Shown here: positions 56,133 through 64,000 of the stretch, in pieces
How the letters are laid out: every line of letters begins with the position of its first letter
How positions within the stretch are numbered: position 1 is the first letter of the stretch
DNA from: Luteibacter aegosomaticola
Lineage (GTDB): Bacteria; Pseudomonadota; Gammaproteobacteria; Xanthomonadales; Rhodanobacteraceae
NCBI RefSeq assembly: GCF_023078475.1
Contig: NZ_CP095741.1
Coordinates: 3,410,001-3,474,000 of the forward strand
Direction of reading: 5' to 3'
DNA length: 64,000 bases
Translations under genes and position numbers: made by a program
Notes under the pieces: generated by a model
What the model saw: the letters and a program-made list of their open reading frames with translations, nothing else
Told to the model about the DNA's origin: nothing
Database searches by the model: none

Positions 56133-57356
56133 CTATTTCGGCGCCTTGCCATAGCGATATTCGCCGATAAGCCAGAATTTCCGCTCGTCGACCCCGTGGC
56201 GGTGGGCCCGGTAATCGCCGTACTGCATATCCACCGAAAAGCCCTTGCCCAGATCCACCAGCAGGCCGACGTCGACCTCGTCACCCAGCATGGCCGCCCT
56301 GCCCTGCACCGGGCGGAAATGCCGATAGGTGACCTGCCAGGTGGCCGGGCGCCCTACATCCACGCTGCCCAGCAGGCCGACATAGCGCTCGCGCAGACCG
56401 CTGGGCGGAATGCGGAAAGCCACCACCCAGCCGTTGAAGGCGCGGGCCGCGCCATAGGCGACGTTGACCGCCTGGCGGCCGTTGCCATCGAGCTTCTCCT
56501 CGCCGACACGCGCTGACAGAGGCTTGTAGCCGAACGTGGCATCGAACAGGTGGTAGCCGAGGCTGAAATCGGCGGGGTTATTGGCGTAGTCGTACTGGCG
56601 CGCCATCTCGGCCGTCCAGTTGAGCGATAGCCCGCCTTCTCCGAACGCCTGCGTTCCTGTGTAGCGAAGGCCCAGAGTCTTCACCGAGTTGCTGGCCATC
56701 GTGTGATTACGCACGAAGTAGCCATACGCCGTGACCTTGCCCACGGGGAGCGCCTGATCCGCATGCAGGAGGTGGGCATTGAGCTTCCAGCGGCGCTGGT
56801 CGCGATCATGGAAATCCGCACCCACCGTGCGATTGACCCGGCCCAGCCAGTAGTAACTGAGTTCGGCACCCTGCCACGCATTCCAGGCCACACGCGCACC
56901 GTCGTATGACTGCAGGTTCTGCCTCCAGGGGTTATTGCTGAAGAAGCGGCCGTTATCGAGGCGCACATACTGGCGACCAGCTCGCACCGCGATATCGCCC
57001 TTGGTGTAATCCACCCAGGCATTGGTGATGCCCGTGGAAATGGGATCGGCTTCGGCGGGATACGGCGTGATGCGCGCAGAGCCATCATCGTACTGGCGAC
57101 CGAAGAGCGACCATGTGCGGATGCCTTCGCCGTACGCGCTCCAGCCATCGCCGATCGCCCACAGGTAACCCAACTGAAGGCGCGCCGTGTTGGCGTTGCC
57201 GCGCTTGGGCTTTCCATCGGAATGCAGGTTGCTATAGCGGTAGCGCGTCTCGATATACGGCGCGCTTTCCGTGGGTGCTTCGGCGGCAAACGCCGACATC
57301 CCTGCCATCGAACTCCCGGCCATGCCCATGCACGACCGCCACCACCATTGCTTCAT
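56133..57356 (-). CDS. Outer-membrane beta-barrel protein (alginate-export-like)
   Basis: 407 residues with a signal peptide (start MKQWWWRSCMGMAG, cleavage near AFAAEA). The mature part alternates polar and hydrophobic residues over many short strands rich in Tyr/Trp/Gly (GYLWAIGDGWSAYGEG, YYWLGRVNRT, WQVTYRHFRP), the pattern of an alginate-export or porin-like barrel. It does not end with the Phe of classical barrels but with YRYGKAPK. Transport substrate unknown; AlgE-type annotation is family-level only. Confidence 0.75.
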   Translation of the reverse strand: MKQWWWRSCMGMAGSSMAGMSAFAAEAPTESAPYIETRYRYSNLHSDGKPKRGNANTARLQLGYLWAIGDGWSAYGEGIRTWSLFGRQYDDGSARITPYPAEADPISTGITNAWVDYTKGDIAVRAGRQYVRLDNGRFFSNNPWRQNLQSYDGARVAWNAWQGAELSYYWLGRVNRTVGADFHDRDQRRWKLNAHLLHADQALPVGKVTAYGYFVRNHTMASNSVKTLGLRYTGTQAFGEGGLSLNWTAEMARQYDYANNPADFSLGYHLFDATFGYKPLSARVGEEKLDGNGRQAVNVAYGAARAFNGWVVAFRIPPSGLRERYVGLLGSVDVGRPATWQVTYRHFRPVQGRAAMLGDEVDVGLLVDLGKGFSVDMQYGDYRAHRHGVDERKFWLIGEYRYGKAPK

Positions 57357-57500
57357 TACCTACCGACCCTGCCGTTCTGCCTGACCGTCGAATGTAGGCA
57401 GGCGGGTGCAGGGATGCCAACGCGTGCCATGCAACACGTTGTTTTACATGGCTGTCTCGGCACAACCGAGATTTGAACCGCCGATACACACATGAGAAAT

Positions 57501-57544
57501 GTAGGAGCGCGCTTGCGCGCGATCGCGCGCAAGCGCGCTCCTAC
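57501..57544. repeat. Perfect 44-base type B REP palindrome
   Basis: GTAGGAGCGCGCTTGCGCGC and its exact mirror joined directly with no loop except GATC at the centre. This is the most perfect REP in the window and lies downstream of rplI. Confidence 0.95.
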
Positions 57545-57577
57545 AGAGCGTTATCGCGTTGGCCAGGCCACCAACGA

Positions 57578-57605
57578 AAACGGGCGCCACAAGGGCGCCC
57601 GCTTC
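57578..57605 (-). terminator. Rho-independent terminator after rplI
   Basis: On the minus strand CGGGCGCC and GGCGCCCG pair around CTTGT and are followed by TTTTCG. It lies about 25-30 bases past the rplI stop, ending the rpsF-rpsR-rplI operon. Confidence 0.82.
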
Positions 57606-57628
57606 GTAGACCAACGGTAGTGCGGAGC

Positions 57629-58075
57629 TTACGCGCCGACGACCTTGACCTTGACCGTCTGCGTGACATCGGCGTGCAGGTTGATGACAACCTCGAACTC
57701 GCCGGTGTTGCGGAACGGACCTTCCGACTGGATGACTTCGCTCTTGTCGACGTCATAGCCCTTGGCGACCAGCGCTTCGGCGATGTCGCGGGTGCTGACC
57801 GAGCCGAACAGCTTGCCTTCCGGCGAAGCGTTCACTTCGATCGTGACTTCGACGCCGTCGAGCTTGGCGGCACGGCCTTCGGCGCCGGACAGTTCGTCCT
57901 TGGCCTTGGCTTCGTACTCAGCGCGGCGGGCTTCGAACGCAGCGATGTTATCGGCGTTGGCGCGAACGGCCTTGCCGGTCGGGAGGAGGAAGTTACGACC
58001 GTAACCCGGCTTGACGTCGACCTTGTCACCGAGATTACCGAGGTTCTTCACCTTCGCGAGGAGGATGAGTTCCAT
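57629..58075 (-). CDS. rplI: 50S ribosomal protein L9
   Basis: 148 residues from ATG 58075. [36 protein letters not shown] is the L9 signature; the C-terminal domain ends [15 protein letters not shown]. Follows rpsR by about 110 bases, a little longer than usual. Confidence 0.97.
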   Translation of the reverse strand: MELILLAKVKNLGNLGDKVDVKPGYGRNFLLPTGKAVRANADNIAAFEARRAEYEAKAKDELSGAEGRAAKLDGVEVTIEVNASPEGKLFGSVSTRDIAEALVAKGYDVDKSEVIQSEGPFRNTGEFEVVINLHADVTQTVKVKVVGA

Positions 58076-58187
58076 GGGATGTTCCTTTTCGTTAGCACGG
58101 GTGTGGCCCATGCAGCCAGGACGGTTGTCCGAAATGTTTGCCTGAACCAGGCGCCCCGCTCTTTAAAGGAGCAAGGCGCCAGGACGA

Positions 58188-58418
58188 TCAGACGTCGTGG
58201 TTGTCGGTGTACGGCAGCAGCGACAGGAAGCGGGCGCGCTTGATAGCGGTCGCCAGCTGACGCTGGTAACGGGCCTTCGTGCCGGTGATGCGGCTCGGGA
58301 CGATCTTGCCGTTCTCGGTGATGTACTGACGGAGGGTGTTGAGATCCTTGTAATCGATCTCTTTCACGCCTTCAGCGGTGAAACGGCAGAACTTACGGCG
58401 GCGGAAGAACTTGGACAT
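58188..58418 (-). CDS. rpsR: 30S ribosomal protein S18
   Basis: 76 residues, beginning [25 protein letters not shown] and containing [30 protein letters not shown], both diagnostic of S18. Lies 15 bases after rpsF without a priB gene between them. Confidence 0.98.
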   Translation of the reverse strand: MSKFFRRRKFCRFTAEGVKEIDYKDLNTLRQYITENGKIVPSRITGTKARYQRQLATAIKRARFLSLLPYTDNHDV

Positions 58419-58433
58419 GGCTATATTCCCCGA

Positions 58434-58841
58434 TTAATCGTCGCTGTCGCGGTCGCTGTCGCCAGCGCCACGGTCGTCATTGTCGTCGTCACGGCGACGC
58501 GAACCCTTCTGCTCATCCTTTTCCTTGCTCTTCAGGATGAACGACTGTTCGGTGTCGGCTTCGTCACGGCGGATGACCAGATGACGCAGGACGGCGTCGT
58601 TGAAACGGAAGCCCGTCTCAAGCTCGTTCAGCGCGTTCTGGGAAACCTCGATGTTCAGCATCACGTAGTGAGCCTTGGCGAGGTTTTCGATCGGGTAAGC
58701 CAGCTGGCGGCGGCCCCAATCTTCCAGACGGTGGATCTTGCCGTTGTCGCCTTCGATCAGCGTCTTGTAACGCTCGATCATGGCGGGCACCTGTTCGCTC
58801 TGATCCGGGTGGACCAGGAACACAACTTCATAATGACGCAT
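58434..58841 (-). CDS. rpsF: 30S ribosomal protein S6
   Basis: 135 residues from ATG 58841. Start [25 protein letters not shown] and [10 protein letters not shown] identify S6. The tail after residue ~108 is a long acidic/basic low-complexity stretch ending in GDSDRDSDD; in E. coli S6 receives glutamate residues at its C-terminus, and this acidic end may have a similar effect by encoding. Confidence 0.97.
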   Translation of the reverse strand: MRHYEVVFLVHPDQSEQVPAMIERYKTLIEGDNGKIHRLEDWGRRQLAYPIENLAKAHYVMLNIEVSQNALNELETGFRFNDAVLRHLVIRRDEADTEQSFILKSKEKDEQKGSRRRDDDNDDRGAGDSDRDSDD

Positions 58842-58986
58842 GGTGGCTCCTTGTGGATGCACCCCTTACGGGGATGGCAGCCTCCCGGGCGTACCGGTGA
58901 GGCAAGAAACCCCTCCGGACGGAGAGGTAGCCGCGCATTTTAAGGAGAAACCGGGAGTTAGGTCAACAGAGGGAGCAAACACCCCT

Positions 58987-59009
58987 GCAGGAGCGCGCTT
59001 GTGCGCGCC
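58987..59009 (+). repeat. Degenerate type B REP half
   Basis: GCAGGAGCGCGCTTGTGCGC matches the first half of type B with two changes. It lies between rpsF and the A-type carrier gene. Confidence 0.6.
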
Positions 59010-59021
59010 CCGGGGCTGGCC

Positions 59022-59348
59022 TCAAGAGACGGTAAACGACTCGCCGCACCCACATTCCCCGGTGGCGTTGGGGTTGTGGAACACGAACGAGGCATTCAGC
59101 CCCTGGCGCTGGAAATCGATCAGGGTGCCGTCCACCAGGGGGAGGCTCTTGGGATCGACCACGACGCGGATGCCATCGATATCGAGGACCTGGTCCTCGG
59201 GGGCAATGGCCCCGGCCAGGTCCACGACATAGCCAAAGCCCGAGCAGCCCATGCGCTTGACCGAAAAGCGCACACCCGCAGCGTCAGGCGCTTTCGCCAG
59301 GAAGGCGCGCATGCGGTCGGAGGCGGCGGGAGTGATCTGGATGCTCAT
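59022..59348 (-). CDS. A-type iron-sulfur carrier protein (IscA/ErpA family)
   Basis: 108 residues from ATG 59348. Three conserved cysteines, Cys35 in [11 protein letters not shown] and Cys99, Cys101 in GECGCGESF, define the HesB/IscA family, which delivers Fe-S clusters to target proteins. Sequence is nearest the IscA/SufA type, but which of IscA, SufA or ErpA it replaces cannot be decided. It is alone here, opposite asnS. Confidence 0.9.
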   Translation of the reverse strand: MSIQITPAASDRMRAFLAKAPDAAGVRFSVKRMGCSGFGYVVDLAGAIAPEDQVLDIDGIRVVVDPKSLPLVDGTLIDFQRQGLNASFVFHNPNATGECGCGESFTVS

Positions 59349-59472
59349 CAAAACGCTTTCTTGCCGTGGTATACCCGGGGGACGGTGCCGTTCACGCGAC
59401 CGTTACTTTATTATACAGGGTCATGTTCCTATCCGCCCGATATGCGGCGCCCTTTCTGGAGTTTCAATCGAT

Positions 59473-60876
59473 ATGACGGTGGTAAGCGTCAAGCAGGCCC
59501 TCGCTGGCGGCACGGCCGCGGCGGAACATGAAGTCACGGTCCGCGGCTGGGTACGTACCCTGCGCGAATCCAAGGGCGGCCTTTCCTTCGTTAATGTGAG
59601 CGATGGCTCCTGCTTCGCCCCCATCCAGGTGGTGGCCACGGCCGATCTCGCCAACTACGAGACCGACGTGAAGAACCTTTCGGCCGGCGCCGGCGTCATC
59701 GCCACCGGCAAGCTGGTGCCCTCGCAGGGCAAGGGCCAGGCCTATGAGATCCAGGCCACGAAGATCGAGGTCACCGGTTTCGTCGAGAACCCGCTCACCT
59801 ACCCGATCCAGCCCAAGCAGCACTCCATGGAGTTCCTGCGCGAAGTGGCGCACCTGCGCCCGCGCACCAACCTGTTCGGCGCTGTCACACGCGTGCGCCA
59901 CACCATGATGATGGCGATCCACCGCATCCTCACGGAGCAGGGCTTCTTCTGGATCAACACCCCGATCATCACCACCTCCGACGCCGAAGGCGCCGGCGAC
60001 ATGTTCCGCCTGTCCACGCTGGACCTGGCCAACCTGCCCCGCGACGACAAGGGCGGCATCGACTGGAAGAAGGATTTCTTCGGCCGCGAAGCCTTCCTCA
60101 CCGTGTCGGGCCAGCTCAATGTCGAGGCCTACGCCCTGTCGATGAGCAAGGTGTACACCTTCGGCCCCACCTTCCGCGCCGAAAACTCCAACACCACCCG
60201 CCACCTGGCCGAGTTCTGGATGGTAGAGCCCGAAGTGGCCTTCGCCGACCTGAACGATATCGCCACCCTGGCCGAAGTGTTCCTGAAGGGCATCTTCAAG
60301 GCGGTGCTCGATGAGCGCGCCGACGATATGGCCTTCTTCGACGAACGCGTGATGCCGGGCGCCGTGAAACGCCTCGAAGATTTCATCGCCAAGCCCTTTG
60401 AGCGCATCGACTACACCGATGCCATCACCATCCTGCAGAAGTCCGGCAAGAAGTTCGAACACCCGGTGGCCTGGGGTGTGGATCTCCAGACCGAGCACGA
60501 ACGCTTCCTCGCCGAGGAACATGTGGGCCGTCCCGTGGTCGTCATGAACTACCCGGAAGAGATCAAGGCCTTCTACATGCGCCTGAACGACGACGGCAAG
60601 ACCGTGGCCGCCATGGACGTGCTGGCCCCGGGCATTGGCGAGATCATCGGTGGTGCCCAGCGCGAAGAGCGCCTGGACCACCTCGATGCCCGCATGCAGA
60701 AGTTCGGCCTCGACCTGGAAACGTACAACTGGTATCGCGACCTGCGCCGCTACGGCACCGTGCCCCACGCCGGCTTCGGCCTGGGCTTCGAGCGCCTGCT
60801 GGTGTACGTCTGCGGCCTGGGCAACATCCGCGACGCCATTCCGTATCCCCGTGCGGCAGGGAGCGCCGAGTTTTAA
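59473..60876 (+). CDS. asnS: Asparaginyl-tRNA synthetase
   Basis: A 467-residue class IIb synthetase. OB-fold anticodon domain at the N-terminus ([26 protein letters not shown]), motif 2 [25 protein letters not shown] and motif 3 near [16 protein letters not shown]. Presence of AsnRS means Asn-tRNA can be charged directly. Start ATG 59473 gives the standard N-terminus. Confidence 0.97.
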   Translation: MTVVSVKQALAGGTAAAEHEVTVRGWVRTLRESKGGLSFVNVSDGSCFAPIQVVATADLANYETDVKNLSAGAGVIATGKLVPSQGKGQAYEIQATKIEVTGFVENPLTYPIQPKQHSMEFLREVAHLRPRTNLFGAVTRVRHTMMMAIHRILTEQGFFWINTPIITTSDAEGAGDMFRLSTLDLANLPRDDKGGIDWKKDFFGREAFLTVSGQLNVEAYALSMSKVYTFGPTFRAENSNTTRHLAEFWMVEPEVAFADLNDIATLAEVFLKGIFKAVLDERADDMAFFDERVMPGAVKRLEDFIAKPFERIDYTDAITILQKSGKKFEHPVAWGVDLQTEHERFLAEEHVGRPVVVMNYPEEIKAFYMRLNDDGKTVAAMDVLAPGIGEIIGGAQREERLDHLDARMQKFGLDLETYNWYRDLRRYGTVPHAGFGLGFERLLVYVCGLGNIRDAIPYPRAAGSAEF

Positions 60877-60891
60877 GCCAACGAATCGATC

Positions 60892-61695
60892 ATGCCCCGC
60901 ATACTTAACCGCCTGCTCCCCCTGGCAACCGCCCTCACCGTGCTGGGCGGCTGCAAGACCATCGTTCCGCCGAACTTCCGCCCGCCGGAGAATCCGTCGA
61001 TCACGGTGGACCTTGCCCGCAAGGCCCTCGATGGCGCCGACCCGTGCTGCGGCAGCTTCGCCGATCTGTCCTACCAGGACATGTTGCCGTGGCAGCCGAA
61101 GCGCTTTGCGCTCACCAAGGACACGCCGGTCGCCAACCTCAATGGCGATCGCAGCTATTTCCTGGCCTTCCGCCTGCCGCAGGGCGCGCAGACGCCGTAC
61201 ACGATCGCCCTCAAGTCGGAACTCAATGGCCGCTGGCTGAGCTCCAGCTACCTGTTCGCGCCGACGGTGGTGATCCTGGACGACGCGTTCCAGCCGCTAC
61301 ACGCTGAAGATATCCAGCTGTGCGAATACATCGGCTGGACCAGCGAGACGACGGGCGCCTTCGGTAAGTTCAAGGTGGAAGACGACCGCGCCCGCTATCT
61401 GGTCGTGTACTCCTCGGCCAAGCAGCAGAAGGCGCAGACGTACTGGGAGCAGTCGCCCACCACGTTCTCGGCCGAGGCGCCGATCAAGATGAACTCGGCG
61501 GGTAACTTCAAGATCCAGCACGGCCCGGATGGCGTGGTGTACGTGGGCATCGAGAACGATACCTACCGCAGCGCACTGAAGAATGCGGTGTGCGGCAAGG
61601 CGGCGCCCGGCAACGGCGTCATCAACACGCTGAAGGATGTGGTCAGCACCGATCTGCTCAGGAACGATGCGCAGAAGAAGGAAAAGGGCAGCTAA
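60892..61695 (+). CDS. MalM-family periplasmic lipoprotein
   Basis: 267 residues. A lipoprotein signal ends in LGGC (about residue 21). The mature protein matches the maltose-operon periplasmic protein pattern: PCCGSFADL with adjacent cysteines, LNGDRSYFLAFRLP, SSSYLFAPTVVILDDAFQPL and ARYLVVYSS. E. coli MalM has no settled function. No maltose genes are nearby, so this copy is probably not part of a mal operon. Begins 15 bases after asnS. Confidence 0.8.
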   Translation: MPRILNRLLPLATALTVLGGCKTIVPPNFRPPENPSITVDLARKALDGADPCCGSFADLSYQDMLPWQPKRFALTKDTPVANLNGDRSYFLAFRLPQGAQTPYTIALKSELNGRWLSSSYLFAPTVVILDDAFQPLHAEDIQLCEYIGWTSETTGAFGKFKVEDDRARYLVVYSSAKQQKAQTYWEQSPTTFSAEAPIKMNSAGNFKIQHGPDGVVYVGIENDTYRSALKNAVCGKAAPGNGVINTLKDVVSTDLLRNDAQKKEKGS

Positions 61696-61700
61696 GCGCC

Positions 61701-62033
61701 ATGGTTACCGCGGTTTATGCCTACCTCCTGCTCCTGATCGGGGCTGTCGTGTTCTTCCTGCTGCATTTCGCAGCGCAGTGGCGTTTCACCCGCCTGCTGA
61801 AGCAGCGCTACCCCGATCAGTGGAAAACGATCACCGAGGCCGATACCGGCCGCCCGAACGGCATGGCCAACTGGCTGCGCATGCGCCGGGTGCTGCGTTC
61901 CGACGCCCCGGCGCTGTTCAACGACAACGACCTGAACCGCTGGCAGGCCTGGTGGCGACGCACGCCGTGGCTGGCCTGGCCGTGCTGGTTTGCCGCGATG
62001 GCGATACAGTGGTGGGCGATGAAACAGGGCTGA
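61701..62033 (+). CDS. Small two-helix membrane protein of unknown function
   Basis: 110 residues with a hydrophobic segment near residues 5-23 and another at 92-107, and a Trp/Arg-rich soluble middle (RYPDQWKTITEADTGRPNG, NRWQAWWRRTPWLAWPCW). The layout reminds one of UspB, but the similarity is only in architecture. Five bases after the MalM-like gene, so probably co-transcribed. Confidence 0.7.
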   Translation: MVTAVYAYLLLLIGAVVFFLLHFAAQWRFTRLLKQRYPDQWKTITEADTGRPNGMANWLRMRRVLRSDAPALFNDNDLNRWQAWWRRTPWLAWPCWFAAMAIQWWAMKQG

Positions 62034-62061
62034 TCGCCCACCACCTACCAAGGAGCGCCGC

Positions 62062-62850
62062 ATGGATCTTCGCCTCACCGGACGTCACGCCCTGGTCTGC
62101 GGCGCCTCCCAAGGGATAGGCCGGGCCACGGCGTTCGAACTGGCCGAACTGGGAGCCAGCGTCACCCTGCTCGCCCGCTCCGCGGATACCCTGAAGGCGC
62201 TCGCCGCCGAACTGCCGGCCACCCAGGCTGGCCAGAAGCACCACTACCTTGCCGTCGACATGCTCGACACCGACGCCCTGGCCGCCGCCGTGCACGGGGT
62301 GGTGAAGGACCACGCGGTCCACATCCTGCTCAACAACAGCGGCGGCCCGCCGCCGGGCGCGATCCACGCGGCCGACACCGAGGCGTTCCTCACCGCTTAC
62401 CGCCAGCATGTCATCAGCGCCCAGGTGCTGAGCCAGGCCTGCCTGCCAGGCATGCGCGCCGCGCGCTACGGCCGGATCATCAACGTGATTTCCACCTCGG
62501 TGAAGGAGCCCATCCCGAACCTGGGCGTCTCCAACACCGTGCGCGCGGCCATGGCCGGCTGGGCCAAGACCCTGTCGGTCGAGGTCGCCCATGAAGGCAT
62601 CACGGTGAATAACGTGCTGCCGGGTTACACCCGGACGCCGCGGCTGGACGCACTGGTCGAATCCAGCGTGAAAGCCGGGCGTGGCCGTGACGAAGTCGAG
62701 CGCGGGCTGCTGGCGAGCGTGCCTGCGGCGCGTTTTGGCGACCCGGCCGAAGTCGGTGGCGTCATCGCCTTCCTGGCCAGCCCGGCAGCGGGCTATATCA
62801 ACGGTGTGAGCCTCGCGGTGGATGGCGGCCGCACGCGCAGCCTGAACTAA
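62062..62850 (+). CDS. SDR-family oxidoreductase next to aminomuconate-semialdehyde dehydrogenase
   Basis: A 262-residue short-chain dehydrogenase. TGxxxGIG appears as CGASQGIGRAT, NNSGG replaces NNAG, and the catalytic region is altered: after NVISTSVKEPIPNLGVSNTVRAAM there is no Tyr in the usual Y-x-x-x-K position (the expected Tyr-Lys pair reads as S-N-T-V-R). This is a trait of a divergent SDR subgroup often annotated 3-oxoacyl-ACP reductase-like. It is 11 bases before the AMSDH gene, so it likely functions in the same aromatic pathway. Catalytic role uncertain. Confidence 0.78.
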   Translation: MDLRLTGRHALVCGASQGIGRATAFELAELGASVTLLARSADTLKALAAELPATQAGQKHHYLAVDMLDTDALAAAVHGVVKDHAVHILLNNSGGPPPGAIHAADTEAFLTAYRQHVISAQVLSQACLPGMRAARYGRIINVISTSVKEPIPNLGVSNTVRAAMAGWAKTLSVEVAHEGITVNNVLPGYTRTPRLDALVESSVKAGRGRDEVERGLLASVPAARFGDPAEVGGVIAFLASPAAGYINGVSLAVDGGRTRSLN

Positions 62851-62861
62851 GGCGGCCACCC

Positions 62862-64000
62862 ATGCTGACGCTCAGCAACCTGATCAACGGCGAACCCCGC
62901 GCACCGAGAGGCGGGCGCTACCTTGAGGTAACCGACCCGGCGACCGGCCAGGCGTATGCGCAGTGCCCGGATTCCTCGGCCGAGGATGTCGCGGATGCCG
63001 TCGATGCGGCAGCCCACGCCCTGCTCCGCTGGTCGACGACGCCTGCCGATGCGCGCGCCCGTTGCCTCTCGCGTCTGGCCGACCTGATCGAAGCACGCAT
63101 CGATGAGTTCGCCGCGGCCGAGTCGCGCGACAGCGGCAAGCCACTGGCGCTAGCCCGCAGCCTGGATATCCCACGCGCCATCGCCAACCTGCGCTTCTTC
63201 GCCGCGGCGGCCACGCAGTTCGCTGGCGAAGCGCACGCGATGGAGCATGGTGCGATCAACTACACCTTGCGCCTGCCGCTCGGCGTGGTGGGCTGCATCA
63301 GCCCCTGGAACCTGCCGCTCTACCTGTTCACCTGGAAAATCGCGCCCGCGCTCGCCGCCGGCAATGCCGTGGTGGCCAAGCCTTCTGAGGTCACGCCGCA
63401 CACCGCATGGCTACTGGGAACCCTGGTACAGGAGGCCGGATTCCCCGATGGCATTTTCAACATCGTGCACGGCAGCGGCCCCGCCGTGGGCGAGGCGATC
63501 GTCGTCCACGATGCCGTGAAAGCCATCTCCTTCACGGGTAGCACGCGTACGGGCATCGCGATCGCATCGGCCGCCGCGCCACGCCTCAAGAAGGTATCGC
63601 TCGAGCTGGGCGGCAAGAATCCGGCCATCGTGTTCGACGATGTCGAGTTGAACGACAAGACCATGGCGACGATCGTGCGCTCGGGCTTCGCCAACCAGGG
63701 CGAGATCTGCCTGTGTGGTTCACGCCTGCTCGTCCAGCGCGGCATCTACGAACGCTTCCGCGCCGCCTATCTGGAACGCGTGCGTGCCTTGCGCGTCGGC
63801 GATCCGCTCGAGGCCAGCAGCGACCTCGGCGCCCTCGTCTCCAAACCGCATTTCGACAAGGTCATGGATTGCATCGCGCGGGCACGCGCCGAAGGTGGCA
63901 CGGTACTCGTCGGCGGCGAACAGGTCCACGTCGATGGCCGCTGTGCCGATGGGTGGTTTGTAGCGCCTACAGTAATCGAAGGCCTGCCCGTGGATTCGGC
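62862..64000 (+). CDS. amnC: 2-aminomuconate-6-semialdehyde dehydrogenase (3' end beyond window)
   Basis: The first ~379 codons of an ALDH. Catalytic residues are Asn150 in ISPWNLPLY, Glu248 in LELGGKNPA and the nucleophile Cys283 in FANQGEICLCGSRLLV; that last motif (E-I-C-L-C-x-S-R) is characteristic of the AMSDH/ALDH8A1 group, not of betaine or succinate-semialdehyde dehydrogenases. It would oxidise the product of ACMSD to 2-aminomuconate. The next genes of the route (deaminase, oxalocrotonate steps) may lie past the window end. C-terminus not visible. Confidence 0.85.
   Translation, partial: MLTLSNLINGEPRAPRGGRYLEVTDPATGQAYAQCPDSSAEDVADAVDAAAHALLRWSTTPADARARCLSRLADLIEARIDEFAAAESRDSGKPLALARSLDIPRAIANLRFFAAAATQFAGEAHAMEHGAINYTLRLPLGVVGCISPWNLPLYLFTWKIAPALAAGNAVVAKPSEVTPHTAWLLGTLVQEAGFPDGIFNIVHGSGPAVGEAIVVHDAVKAISFTGSTRTGIAIASAAAPRLKKVSLELGGKNPAIVFDDVELNDKTMATIVRSGFANQGEICLCGSRLLVQRGIYERFRAAYLERVRALRVGDPLEASSDLGALVSKPHFDKVMDCIARARAEGGTVLVGGEQVHVDGRCADGWFVAPTVIEGLPVDS

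Overview
This is a GC-rich (roughly 65-68%) bacterial chromosome segment with dense, mostly housekeeping gene content. The organism looks like a gammaproteobacterium of the Xanthomonadales/Lysobacterales, probably Rhodanobacteraceae (Luteibacter/Dyella-like). The main reasons are the arg-pro cluster built around N-acetylornithine carbamoyltransferase and a fused acetylglutamate kinase/synthase, a zinc-ligand-poor DksA with a long Ala/Lys/Pro tail, a FimX-like protein, and GTAG-type REP sequences. The genus is inference.

Layout. 1-2.3 kb: the end of one GNAT acetyltransferase and a second complete one, an SDR, and the EF-P paralogue efpL. 2.4-8.1 kb: a FUSC-type membrane protein, then a tryptophan/kynurenine block (ACMSD, a small secreted protein, kynureninase and a coupled unknown). 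8.1-12.6 kb: an island of visibly lower GC, all read on the minus strand. It holds a possible 42-residue precursor peptide, a short hairpin, two unknown cupin/HEAT-like proteins that seem to be paralogues, and an ABC exporter, in overlapping order; this is the best candidate for an undescribed system (a RiPP-type peptide pathway). 12.6-15.4 kb: an MHS-family transporter and a TolC-family protein. 15.6-25.0 kb: argF'-argG-argE-argBA-argC-argH-proB-proA on the minus strand. 25.1-26.4 kb: a repeat-rich stretch with one small membrane protein. 26.4-31.6 kb: a glycine-zipper protein, cysS-sufE, NAMPT and dksA. 31.7-36.2 kb: yidD-pyrC-M23 peptidase, folE2 and a squalene/phytoene synthase-like protein. 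36.2-41 kb: the mtaD-(YciI)-ubiG-mupP-like run, then efp divergent from epmB. 41-50.4 kb: fimX-like, rpsP-rimM-trmD-rplS, ffh, ypjD-like, radA and alr. 50.6-57.4 kb: a CsgG/SH3 lipoprotein, an SGNH hydrolase, a small phosphatase, a Baeyer-Villiger-type monooxygenase, dnaB and an outer-membrane barrel. 57.6-64 kb: rplI-rpsR-rpsF, an A-type Fe-S carrier, asnS, a MalM-like lipoprotein, a small membrane protein, an SDR, and a truncated aminomuconate-semialdehyde dehydrogenase running off the end.

How the genes connect. Arginine synthesis here goes through acetylated intermediates (acetylornithine to acetylcitrulline to citrulline). ACMSD and kynureninase at the left and the aminomuconate-semialdehyde dehydrogenase at the right are steps of one tryptophan meta-cleavage route, split over 55 kb. 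EF-P, its modifying enzyme EpmB and the paralogue EfpL together describe the polyproline-stall rescue system. Two families of GTAG-bounded REP palindromes (type A, core GTAGGAGCCCACCCTGTGGG; type B, core GTAGGAGCGCGCTTGCGCGC) are scattered between genes; several genes stop on the TAG of a REP, and one gene appears to be translated through a REP.

No tRNA, rRNA, CRISPR array, integrase or insertion sequence was recognised. Start sites are my choices from reading frames, Shine-Dalgarno-like sequences and family lengths.
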